Part shown: positions 1 to 8,755 of the stretch, one piece after another
Layout of the letters: the number at the start of each line of letters is the position of its first letter
Position numbering within the stretch: position 1 is the first letter of the stretch
DNA from: Gracilaria domingensis
Taxonomy: Eukaryota; Rhodophyta; Florideophyceae; Gracilariales; Gracilariaceae
Assembly (NCBI GenBank): GCA_022539475.1
Contig: VCMS01000059.1
Span: forward strand, 147,056-211,055
DNA: 64,000 nt
Direction: 5' to 3'
Position numbers and translations under genes: made by a program
Notes under the pieces: generated by a model
What the model saw: the letters and a program-made list of their open reading frames with translations, nothing else
Database searches by the model: none
What the model was told of the DNA's origin: nothing

Positions 1-2
1 TG

Positions 3-3000
3 GACGATCACCTCGAACATGTTCGGGAGATAATGACCGCTTTGCGGGATGCTGGAATTACTCTCAAATTGAGGAAGTGTGAGTTTTTCACTGACTCAGT
101 GAAGTATCTGGGCCATGTCATACGTCCAGGACGGTTACTGATCGAGGAAGCTCGCGTGAAGTCCCTCAAAGAGGCGAAGCACCCCACTACACAGACAGAG
201 CTACGCTCCTTTCTGGGGCTATGCAACGTTTATAGACGGTTCATTTCTCGCTTCGCAAAGATCGCGGGACCGCTCAACGAACTCCTGAAGAAGGGACAAC
301 CGCCCAAATTGGGACCATTTACCCCCACGCAAGTGGAGGCCTTCAACTCTCTTAAAGAGGCTGTTACCACGGCACCCGTGTTAGCGTTACCAAAGAACGG
401 GTTGCCGTACACCGTGGATACGGATTCGAGCAATTACCAAATTGGCTGCGCTCTCTTTCAGACTACACCCGAAGGGGAACGCAAACCAATTGGCTATTGG
501 TCTCGTACACTCAACGTGCACGAGCGCAATTACTCGGTATCCGAGAAGGAGTGTCTCGCCATGGTATGGGCTTTGCAGACTCTACGACCATATCTTATGG
601 GTGTGCACTTTACCGTCAATACGGATCATTCCGCCTTGCGTTGGTTAATGTCAGTCACGGAGCCTTCCGGACGCTTAATGCGTTGGCGTCTTCGGCTTGC
701 CGAGTTTGACTACGAGGTCACCTATAAGAAGGGTTGTTTAAACGCGCAAGCGGATGCTCTTTCACGTCTAGGAACGGAAGGTGAAGCCTTACCCGTCGAT
801 GACGAGGATGAAGATATCCCCTGTTTCCTCATGGAGGAGGGTTATGAAGACTACGACATCGTGTCGGACGATATCTGTGATGATTTGCTCGTCGCAGACC
901 GTGAAGACCCGGAATCCGGTACATTCGTCCCCATTACTCCAGAAGAGCTGGTGCGGGAACAGCAATCTGACCCGTTCTGTACGAGGATACGCTCCCAAAT
1001 TAATGGTGGTGCTAACATCCCGTTCGGGGTCAACACACAAGGTTACCTCGTCAGAGTGGTTCGTTCTGCCCCACAGATTGTGGTTCCTCACTCCTTACAA
1101 ACAAGGGTATTGCATCTCTCGCATCACTCGCGGATGGCTTCCCATCCGGGTGCTAAGCGGTTATACACGACACTGCGTCGGGATTTCTACTGGCCCGCGT
1201 TAGCGTTGGACTGCTACACCACCGTGAAGGCGTGTACACATTGTGCTCGCGAGCGAGTTAAACACCGTCGCCATGCGAAGAAACTAACACTTTTCCCCGC
1301 AAGGGCGCCGTTGGAGTTTATTGCCATCGATATACTCGGTGAGTTCTTGCGTACTTCCCGAGGAAATCGGTTCTTACTCGTTATTACGGATAGATTCAGT
1401 AAGCTAGTCCGGACCGTTCCGTTGAAGTCGATTACAGCACGCAGTGTTGCGGAGGCATTCGTTCGCCATTGGGTTATGGTCTACGGTCCCCCGGTCAATC
1501 TCCTCTCAGATAATGGTCCGCAGTTTACTGCACGTTTCTTCCAGGATGTCTGTCGGATACTCGACGTGAAGAATCTCTTCACGACGACGTATCATCCCCA
1601 ATGCAATGGGCAAGTCGAACGGTTTAACCGGACAATGCTCTCCGCGTTGCGGGCTTATACAGTTGAACACCCGAAAACTTGGGATCTCTACACGGATACC
1701 GTGACGTATGCGTATAATACGCAAGTTCACAGAGTAACTGGTTTATCGCCCTTTGAGCTCGTGCTCTCACGGACACCACCGCCAGTTGCGGTTGAACCAT
1801 CAGCAAAGCTGGATACGTCACCGTCAATACGGGATCACTACTTGCAATGGAAGCAGTGGTTATCCGCAATGGTACCTGTCGCCAGGTCGTCAATGGCGAA
1901 AGCACAACACGCTTACAAGCGGAACTTTGATGCCCGGGTACGGAGACCACTACCGCCACTGAAAGTGGGAAACCTCGCCTTTGTCAGGAAGGAGTACTAC
2001 AACCCTGAAAAGGAGCGGCGCCACAAGCTTTCACCCATCGCTGATGGTCCGTACCGCGTTGTCAGCGTGAACAAGGACACTGTCGTACTGGAAGTTGGTG
2101 ACGCTCATGAGCGTTTCTCCCGCGATCGCGTGGTAAGAGGTCCAACCGTTCACACGGAAGTACTTTCGGACACACAGCAGGAAGCTGGACAGACAGAGAA
2201 CCGAGGAACCTCGTCGCAGAACACTACACCCACTGTGGGGCTCCGTCACCCAACACGGGGTCTCGCAGATGTACCGATTATATCGTCGCAAGCCGAGGTA
2301 TCGGAACATACACCGCTGGTGAAATCGCGTTTCACAGCGTCTGTTACACCGTCAACTGACGTGATGACTGCTCCCCATAACGCTCCACCTAAGGAGGGGG
2401 AGGGGAATTCACGCGTTGTCGCGGAGAGTGAGTCACCGGTGTCGCTACCGTCGCAGCACCGTGATTCACGGGAAAGTAATGAAGCAGAGGCAGAGTCGCC
2501 TCAGGACACCGTCGAAGACGTAGTTGCTACGGACACCACTGTCAGTGGGAAGGATCACCCGCTGTCGCGTGTTGAAGTCGCGAAGGACGCGCCGCAGTCG
2601 GCCGCTGTCGCGCAGAACTCTGCGGAGGATACACAACCTTCCACGAAGGATCGCGACCTTCAGGAAGGACACCGCACGCAACGAACGGACTCAAGGTTGT
2701 CCCAGGATACTGGTATTGCTCACCCATCTGGGGAATTGTCACAGGAACACGCGCCCATCGTCGCACGGACGCAGGACGCGGAGCATGCTCTCGTTCGCGA
2801 AGTTTCCACGGCAAGGCCGGAAGTTGATCAAGAACACCCGACTTCTCGGCAGAGCAAGGCTACAGCGAAGCTGGATACTGTATCACGGAGTATTCCGGAC
2901 GCGCAGTCGCCGCATTCCGCCGCTGACGACCGCCGCAAACCGCCTTCGCAGGCGCGCTGTAGGGTAGTCACGGCAGATCCCGGTATCGTTGACACTGCAG

Positions 3001-3782
3001 AGCAGAAAGAAGAGAAGACGCTCGCTGAAGCGAAGATCAAGCACCCCGGTTCGGGTAATGGTAGTGCACCGTTGCACCCAGCCGTGGGGAAGTCGCAAGT
3101 CGCACGTCATGACGTTTCGCTAAGTCATGACGGCGCACCGCTCGTTGGAGATACGGATTACAGCCCTGATTTAGGGAAAACGCACACTGCAGCTGCAGGA
3201 GCGCTTGCGCACCACAAATCTTGGGGTGCGCAGCGCGCGCCACACAATGGGCCAATCACAGCTCGTGGCAGCGCTGCCACCACGAACCGTCGCGCGCCGT
3301 CACGTGAACCGGCACGTGCCGTGGTGAACAATCCGCCTCCGCGTTCGCCTTCACCGTCAGGACGGGAACTACCGCATGAACTAGCCGTTCGCGGACCCGC
3401 CGAAGCGGCGAAGCTGCTTGAGAAGACCCGGATTCCGGAAGCGACCACTCAGCGGAGGACACACTTACCGCCGAAGGCGTCAGGAGAAACTCACAGCACC
3501 GCTGGTGACTATGTAACGGCACCGCCGCGGCACGCTGACGACCCTTCGCAGGAAGAGCTCGAGCGGGGAGTTTACTCGAAAGAGTTCGTTGTCGACCACA
3601 TAGTGGGGCACAGTTGGAACCCGAAGGGGTATGTTCAGTACCAGGTACGCTGGTATGGCTATCCGCCGTCGCGGGACTCGGACGAACCCGTGGAGCACCT
3701 ACCCCGATCGAAGATCGTGCAGTACCACCGTCGTACTAACACGGCGTTGCCGGCTAATCTACATCAAGCGATGGTCGGTTAA
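3..3782 (+). CDS. pol: Ty3/gypsy chromovirus Pol, 3' part (element A), cut by window start
   Basis: The reading frame is already open at base 3, so the protein continues to the left of the window. It begins in the end of the reverse transcriptase (LKLRKCEFF, YLGHVI). It then has the RT-linked RNase H (DTDSSNYQIGCALF, NTDHSALRWL), the HHCC zinc site of integrase (about 1110-1250) and the integrase core with catalytic D (AIDILGEF), D (SDNGPQF) and E (NGQVERFN); the last two are spaced D-35-E. A poorly conserved, charged linker of about 450 residues follows (2130-3560). The C-terminus is a chromodomain (VDHIVGH, YQVRWYGYP), as in chromoviruses that target heterochromatin. There is no stop in the visible 1,260 codons. 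The protein is clearly related to Pol of elements B and C but forms a separate lineage. Confidence 0.95.
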   Translation, partial: DDHLEHVREIMTALRDAGITLKLRKCEFFTDSVKYLGHVIRPGRLLIEEARVKSLKEAKHPTTQTELRSFLGLCNVYRRFISRFAKIAGPLNELLKKGQPPKLGPFTPTQVEAFNSLKEAVTTAPVLALPKNGLPYTVDTDSSNYQIGCALFQTTPEGERKPIGYWSRTLNVHERNYSVSEKECLAMVWALQTLRPYLMGVHFTVNTDHSALRWLMSVTEPSGRLMRWRLRLAEFDYEVTYKKGCLNAQADALSRLGTEGEALPVDDEDEDIPCFLMEEGYEDYDIVSDDICDDLLVADREDPESGTFVPITPEELVREQQSDPFCTRIRSQINGGANIPFGVNTQGYLVRVVRSAPQIVVPHSLQTRVLHLSHHSRMASHPGAKRLYTTLRRDFYWPALALDCYTTVKACTHCARERVKHRRHAKKLTLFPARAPLEFIAIDILGEFLRTSRGNRFLLVITDRFSKLVRTVPLKSITARSVAEAFVRHWVMVYGPPVNLLSDNGPQFTARFFQDVCRILDVKNLFTTTYHPQCNGQVERFNRTMLSALRAYTVEHPKTWDLYTDTVTYAYNTQVHRVTGLSPFELVLSRTPPPVAVEPSAKLDTSPSIRDHYLQWKQWLSAMVPVARSSMAKAQHAYKRNFDARVRRPLPPLKVGNLAFVRKEYYNPEKERRHKLSPIADGPYRVVSVNKDTVVLEVGDAHERFSRDRVVRGPTVHTEVLSDTQQEAGQTENRGTSSQNTTPTVGLRHPTRGLADVPIISSQAEVSEHTPLVKSRFTASVTPSTDVMTAPHNAPPKEGEGNSRVVAESESPVSLPSQHRDSRESNEAEAESPQDTVEDVVATDTTVSGKDHPLSRVEVAKDAPQSAAVAQNSAEDTQPSTKDRDLQEGHRTQRTDSRLSQDTGIAHPSGELSQEHAPIVARTQDAEHALVREVSTARPEVDQEHPTSRQSKATAKLDTVSRSIPDAQSPHSAADDRRKPPSQARCRVVTADPGIVDTAEQKEEKTLAEAKIKHPGSGNGSAPLHPAVGKSQVARHDVSLSHDGAPLVGDTDYSPDLGKTHTAAAGALAHHKSWGAQRAPHNGPITARGSAATTNRRAPSREPARAVVNNPPPRSPSPSGRELPHELAVRGPAEAAKLLEKTRIPEATTQRRTHLPPKASGETHSTAGDYVTAPPRHADDPSQEELERGVYSKEFVVDHIVGHSWNPKGYVQYQVRWYGYPPSRDSDEPVEHLPRSKIVQYHRRTNTALPANLHQAMVG

Positions 3783-4274
3783 CACACGTCGCTGGAGACG
3801 GAAGCTTATCGCGTACCGCGCACGAACGGTTCTACGAACCACAACACTCAATCGAGGAACGCTGCGACAACCTCCGGAGGAGTACGGTACCGCTACTCGC
3901 GTGGTGAGGAGACACTCTATTGAGAGGACAGTTGAAGTTCGAATAGTAACGCCCTCAGGAAGAGGAGAAGTTAAGAAGCACTCGCAAGAGGAAGAAGACT
4001 CTATGAAGAGGAAAAGGAAGCTCAGAGGAGAAGAAGCACTCGTAAGAGGAAGATGAACTCGTAAGAGGAAGAAGCACTCGTAAGAGGAAGATCACCCCGG
4101 AAGGGAGAAGTTAAGAAGTATACACCTTGGAAGAAGGGAAGAAGTCTTGAGATCAAGAGAAGTTCACAGTTTACTGGTCAATGTTACTATGTTGTGGCTC
4201 GCTAGTCGAGCACACAACGGCCAAGTTATTGGGTATCAGCTAGGAAGGACTCCCTAGAGGAGAAGCTGCACGAG
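3783..4274. other. Element A spacer between pol and the antisense gene, GA-rich
   Basis: No gene is seen. From about 3940 to 4160 the + strand is strongly purine-rich with degenerate repeats around GAAGAGGAAG and ACTCGTAAGAGGAAG. The stretch separates the end of pol from the end of the convergent antisense ORF. Confidence 0.6.
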
Positions 4275-6320
4275 TTACTCGGATTCCTGCTGGTCTCCAG
4301 CGTTCGCAAGCTGCGCAATTAGCGCGTCGCGCATCTGCGAGACGTCGCCAGATGTCGAGTCGGAGATACCAGCCTCGCTGAGGAATTGAGCTATCACGGC
4401 AGCCCGTGCTTCGTCGGTAAGTCCCGCGTTCGCGGCTTCGTTCGGCGTAGCCGACGCCGCCATCGCAGGCGAAGCAACATTCTCCGCTGGAGTCGGAACC
4501 GCCACAGGCGTAGGAACAGGAGCCACTACGGGCCCAGGAGCCGCTAGAGGCGCAGAGGGAACATTCACCGGAGTCGGGAAGATCGCGTCGACACCCGCTT
4601 GGGGACCTGGCACTGCTGAAGCAGGTACTGCCCCCTCCACCGGAGCTGCTGCGAAGTTGTCATCGCCATAGTCGTCACCGTCATCGGGAGCGTCATCAAC
4701 CATGATGTTTTGATCCCCGACAGGGTGAAAGAACTCATCAGTCATGATGAAACCCGTTGGGTGCCCCGGAGGGATGACTCGCTCGGCATTCCGAAGAAGT
4801 TCCGCCTCGGCGTTGGTAATCGGCACCCGTGTCCAGGGGTCGTAGTAGATGTAATCACCCGACAGTGGGGACCTGCGACCCGGAGACCGGTCAATGGCAA
4901 GATCGCCTTCGTCGCGCGCGCTCTGCGAACGAGGAACCTGGTTCCAGTCGACTCCATCAATCACTCGCAAGAGGCACATGACTTCCGAGAAGTTTCCATT
5001 ACCGCCAAGCGGGATAGTGAGATCCAAGGCTCGGATGAGTTGCCGCAAGCGCGGGGGAATGAACCACAGTCGATACTGGTCATATACCTCGTTGAGGAGA
5101 TACACCGCTGTTCGCGCCGCCCACTCCGTGAGGACAACGCTCCACCATCCCGTAAACGGGTTTGTCACGAGCCTACTACCCACATACGTGAGACAGGGGG
5201 GGAGTTCCACGTAACAGCCACGGCAGACCTCCACGGACGCCCACACAAAGGGGAGAGGAACATATCTCCCACGCATGTGGCGCGGACGAATCCGGTTTGA
5301 CTCCGTGTTTTGATACGGGATAAGGTAACCCCATCGGGAGCGGGCACGTCGTTCGGGACGGATCATTGTTTGAAGGTAGTTGGACCGCGGTACGCGTGGG
5401 AGATATCGAAATTCTGCACGCAGAAGCGGACGGGTCCAGCACAGGAGATCCTGGTGAACGGGGACGTTCTGGTAACGCTCCACCACACCGGCGAGCCGGG
5501 CAAGATTCTCTCCATATTGGATTTCGCCGAGTGTTCGGAAGAAGGCCACGTCGAAACGGAAGTCCGCCGGAATCGGGCGCTCTGAGTACGTGCGAAACAT
5601 GCGCATGTGCGCTACGCGAACCATGGCCGCTCGGGCGGAGTTGTGCGACTGACCACGATGGTGGACGAGCGCGTTGGTAGGCACGGTAATCCGGTAATGC
5701 CAGTCGAACGTCACCGTCATCCAGACGTGCACGCCTCCTGGGAGGTGACCACTGCCATCGGCATACGCCTCGACGAGGGAACGATTGGTCACGCCTTGCG
5801 GATGAAACCACGGAGCCCGTAAGAACGGTGTGGGATTGCTGCGAGAGTCGACGTTGTCGAGTTCGTCATACGACGCCCACGCGCCCGCATACGGGTTGAC
5901 TACCGGTTGGACCGGAACAGCAGGAGCGATCCAGTTCCACTGCGGTACAGACGCCGGGGGCGGAAGTTGACCACCCGTCTGGGGAAGAGGAGCCGTGTGA
6001 AATCCCGGATTGACCGGTTGCGGAAACGGAACGCCAGCGGAAGACGGCTGTGAGAGAGGCACTCCAGAGGAGGAAGGGTGTGAAGGCCCAGCGAAACCAC
6101 CAACGTATTGGTTCTGAGACCCGCCAGGCGGTTGGTTGCTACCCTGATTCGGGTTCGGCATCGCGGAAGCGGCGCTAGGAAGAGAAGAAAGCGCTGGAAG
6201 CGAGAGAGGAGGAAGCGAACGCCGAGGTATCGGAGGAGACACTACCGCAGTACGCGTGGAGAGGGGTGGACCGGAGTCGCCGTTAGAAGAGACCGGGGAG
6301 GCTGGATTGGGGACCGTCAT
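4275..6320 (-). CDS. Antisense accessory protein of element A, unknown family
   Basis: An intact ORF of 681 codons from the first ATG (6318-6320); the frame stays open to 6383. It lies on the strand opposite to pol, between pol and the 3' LTR, and converges on pol. I do not recognise the family. The first ~150 residues are rich in Pro, Ser and Gln and probably disordered. A central block of ~380 residues is rich in Trp, Tyr and Arg, with motifs such as FLRAPWF, LPGG, FRTLGEIQYG, LRAEFRYL, ELPPCLTYVGS, LIRALDL and YYDPW. An Asp-rich stretch (DDAPDDGDDYGDD) and a Pro/Ala-rich tail ending in RAAVIAQFL follow. The same block order recurs in the antisense ORF of element B (8756-10555), which strongly argues for a real, selected gene. 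No catalytic motif, signal peptide or membrane segment is obvious. Some plant gypsy elements also carry antisense ORFs, but I see no sequence link to them. Confidence 0.8.
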   Translation of the reverse strand: MTVPNPASPVSSNGDSGPPLSTRTAVVSPPIPRRSLPPLSLPALSSLPSAASAMPNPNQGSNQPPGGSQNQYVGGFAGPSHPSSSGVPLSQPSSAGVPFPQPVNPGFHTAPLPQTGGQLPPPASVPQWNWIAPAVPVQPVVNPYAGAWASYDELDNVDSRSNPTPFLRAPWFHPQGVTNRSLVEAYADGSGHLPGGVHVWMTVTFDWHYRITVPTNALVHHRGQSHNSARAAMVRVAHMRMFRTYSERPIPADFRFDVAFFRTLGEIQYGENLARLAGVVERYQNVPVHQDLLCWTRPLLRAEFRYLPRVPRSNYLQTMIRPERRARSRWGYLIPYQNTESNRIRPRHMRGRYVPLPFVWASVEVCRGCYVELPPCLTYVGSRLVTNPFTGWWSVVLTEWAARTAVYLLNEVYDQYRLWFIPPRLRQLIRALDLTIPLGGNGNFSEVMCLLRVIDGVDWNQVPRSQSARDEGDLAIDRSPGRRSPLSGDYIYYDPWTRVPITNAEAELLRNAERVIPPGHPTGFIMTDEFFHPVGDQNIMVDDAPDDGDDYGDDNFAAAPVEGAVPASAVPGPQAGVDAIFPTPVNVPSAPLAAPGPVVAPVPTPVAVPTPAENVASPAMAASATPNEAANAGLTDEARAAVIAQFLSEAGISDSTSGDVSQMRDALIAQLANAGDQQESE

Positions 6321-6386
6321 GCCGACGTGCTTAAATACACTCCAGAGGAGGAAAGCGAAACCGCTCGCGTGGTCGTCTCGCACCCT

Positions 6387-6399
6387 AAGGAGGGGGAAA
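6387..6399 (+). other. Polypurine tract of element A
   Basis: The tract AAGGAGGGGGAAA ends right where the 3' LTR starts (TGTAGTGC). This is the position and composition expected of the plus-strand primer. The same core (AAGGAGGGGGAG) also occurs inside pol at 2392-2403. Confidence 0.8.
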
Positions 6400-7215
6400 T
6401 GTAGTGCAACGCGATTGCGGGACTCCTTCGCTGATGCGATTCATAACATGCACGGCGATGCCGGGAGGTGGTGGCACACAGTATGAGTAACTGGTGAGAT
6501 CAGCCCATTCTTGGGTATACTTAATATTAGAATTAGTGTTATGAGGCGCACGGCTTAGCCGGTGAGTCACACACGTGTGGGAAGTTTGCACCCATTAGTT
6601 GGGGTATTTTAGATGTTTATTCTAGATATTTTCGCTACAACGCTTGACAGTGGGTTGGCACTCTACACTACTTAGTAGGTTGAGCTGCACCCATTGTCGG
6701 GGAAGTAAACGGAACAACCGAGTGTTCGGCTCTGATGTTTCACCCTTGGTGACCGATATCCTCCTCCCGGAGAGTCGACACCTTGTGCAGGGTTCATCAT
6801 CCGCCTCGCGGCATCATTAACACCACTACCGCTTTCGCGTGTTTACTTTGTGTGTGTTTTCTTTATTTCTGTCCCTGTTCTACAGGTAGCACTACTTGGT
6901 GTACCGGTGCATACCGTTCGTGGCTCGACAGACTCGCGTGGGCTACTACCACTCTCGCGTGTCATCGCCACACTCGTGGGTACCGTGTGCTACACACGTG
7001 ACGCTACTGCCGACTTGTGTCGTGTGCTCTCTACCGCTGGACGCGTCTTCTTCGCCGCTTCGCTCCCTCCATTACTTGGGAAGGGTCGACCCCGGTCTTA
7101 CACCCGGCATTGCCGTGTCGTACCTGTGGGAGCGCTCTACTGCTGTGCTCGCCTCTTGAGAGAGGGTCTGAACCGCCTTTGCGTGTCTTTCCCCATCGCT
7201 GGGTTTTGCACAACA
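6400..7215 (+). repeat. 3' LTR of element A (816 bp)
   Basis: It starts TGTAGTGC after the polypurine tract and ends TTTTGCACAACA, with TG...CA termini. The last bases match the end of the B-family LTR (TTTTGCACCACA), but the rest is different. It holds the palindrome CACACGTGTG near 6570 and the mini-hairpin CCGCCTCGCGG near 6800. The right flank is GAGAT; the matching flank lies outside the window. Short ORFs inside are taken as spurious. Confidence 0.85.
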
Positions 7216-7845
7216 GAGATCCTGAGATTATTACTGTCCCAGCTGGAGTCGGAGTATGTTCTTTTGTTGCCGAAGCAACAGCTGTACGATGTGCCTTCCA
7301 AAACTTATGGGAGAGAATAGCACTTGGTTGGAGAGGAAGGGTACGTTTGTTGTTGGATTCACAGAGTTTGCTATTGGCACTGCAGTCAGCTGTGAGAAAG
7401 CAGTCATTCCTTGTGCAACAAATTTCGAAGCTTCTGGTTCAGATTGGAAACACATGCCCAGTTGACATGTTATGGGTACCAAGTCATTGTGGACTGGAAA
7501 AAAATGAATTGGTCGACAACGTAGCTGGAAATGGATTAAACCTACCAATGGAGTTACAAGTTAGAGTTGCTATCGATTATTCCGATGTGTCAAGACGACT
7601 GAAGGAGCGTGAAGAAAAGCACTCTTTATTGAAAATGGTACCGCCTGGGTTAGCAAGTTCTGTTTCATTGCGTGAAGCAGAAACCACTTTAGCACAGTTA
7701 TTTGTGGGACATTCGTTGTTACTGCACCCCCTAGGCACCCATTTACAAGGAAAGAGGCTGGTTTGTTCTTGTAGGCCGGGTGTGCTGAATACTGTTGAGC
7801 ACTATATGCTGCGTTGCCCAATGAGAACGTTATCGAGACGCCTCT
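7216..7845 (+). pseudogene. LINE (non-LTR retrotransposon) RNase H and C-terminal zinc region, cut at both ends
   Basis: One open frame shows a late RNase H domain: a VPAG...AEA start, the catalytic-type block LLLDSQSLLLALQ, then WVPSHCGLEKNELVDNVAG. A LINE tail with a Cys/His cluster (CSC...EH...RCP) follows. Residues after TLSRRL are lost because element B is inserted at 7846; the part before the RNase H is lost because element A ends at 7215. The missing C-terminus lies at 46696-46829 on the other strand, and joining the two keeps the frame (see findings). Two further copies of this tail occur at 45.8-46.1 kb and 46.4-46.65 kb. Confidence 0.85.
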
Positions 7846-8702
7846 TGTGGTGCAAAACCCTTGACGGGAAAACAGCAAACCGCGTCGCGGACGAGCACCT
7901 CAGGGTGTTCAGGCCCTGCTCCCTGTGAAGGGCAGTCGAGCGGCAGAACCCTCCGATAGGGCCAACACGAGCCGGGTGTAAATCCGGGTGGCCCCGATCT
8001 GGGCGTGCAGTCGGAGGTAGAAGGGGTAGAATCGGCGTAGGTATCCGGATGGTTCCGGCGAGCCACAGCGAGTGGGGGTATCCAGCCCAACGGTATGGGA
8101 CGACAAAAGATCAACAAACGAGCCGCACTGCGGGGCACTGACTCGCGATAAGCGGGAAAACTCCCGAGACAAATAAAACAAACCTACAATGTAGGGCAGA
8201 GTAGCGAAAGCCGTAAGACGGAAATGAAAACAATAAAATAGATAAGAAAAGTGCCGTGACGACGGATTAGTACTCCTCAGGGACGGAGGTTGGTTGATCA
8301 GCCCGGAATTGCGGCGGTATTCCCCAGGATGGGGCTGGTGACCGTGCGCAAGCGGCAAGAAGATCAGAGCCAAAGGCCTCGTTGAGGTTTACTTCCCGTA
8401 CAGTGGCGGCAAGTGCCGCCACTTATATACGGCACTTGAAAATATCAATTAAAATATCTAACTATCCGGCGCTGCCGGCCAATACACTACAGGTGTGCAA
8501 CCGTGGCAGGCTTGCCACGGCGCACCCGCTATCGGGTCAACTTGGCACACGTGTGCAGAAATACTACCCTTCCTAGGCATAACCCAAAATAGGGCACTAC
8601 CCCAGTAGCCTCTCATAACCTGAGGTGTCGAAGCCGATGACGGATCAACAAACTATGAAAAGCACCTCGGTGCATCCCCACAAAAGGGCGTTTTGCTCTA
8701 CA
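7846..8702 (-). repeat. 3' LTR of element B (857 bp)
   Basis: On the minus strand it starts TGTAGAGCAAAACG and ends GGTTTTGCACCACA. I found one difference from the 5' LTR: G at 8669 against A at 19559. The minus strand has a TATATAAG box followed at once by a perfect GTGGCGGC-ACTT-GCCGCCAC hairpin. The 154-codon ORF inside the LTR is present in every LTR copy and overlaps R-U5; I do not call it a gene. Confidence 0.93.
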
Positions 8703-8718
8703 TCTCCCCCTTCTCAGG
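8703..8718 (-). other. Polypurine tract of element B
   Basis: On the minus strand it reads CCTGAGAAGGGGGAGA and abuts the LTR start. On the plus strand the same bases form a pyrimidine tract ending in CAG, which could act as a splice acceptor for an antisense transcript entering the ORF at 8756; this is speculation. Confidence 0.8.
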
Positions 8719-8755
8719 CTGAGACACCGACTCCGTCGGCTCGATACGCCTCGCG

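Noticed and set aside
7909-8373. A 154-codon ORF that recurs almost unchanged at 18799-19263, 47164-47628 and (shorter) 52239-52682
   Set aside because: It lies inside the LTRs and recurs because the LTRs recur. It has no start context or domain and overlaps R-U5, so it is not a gene.
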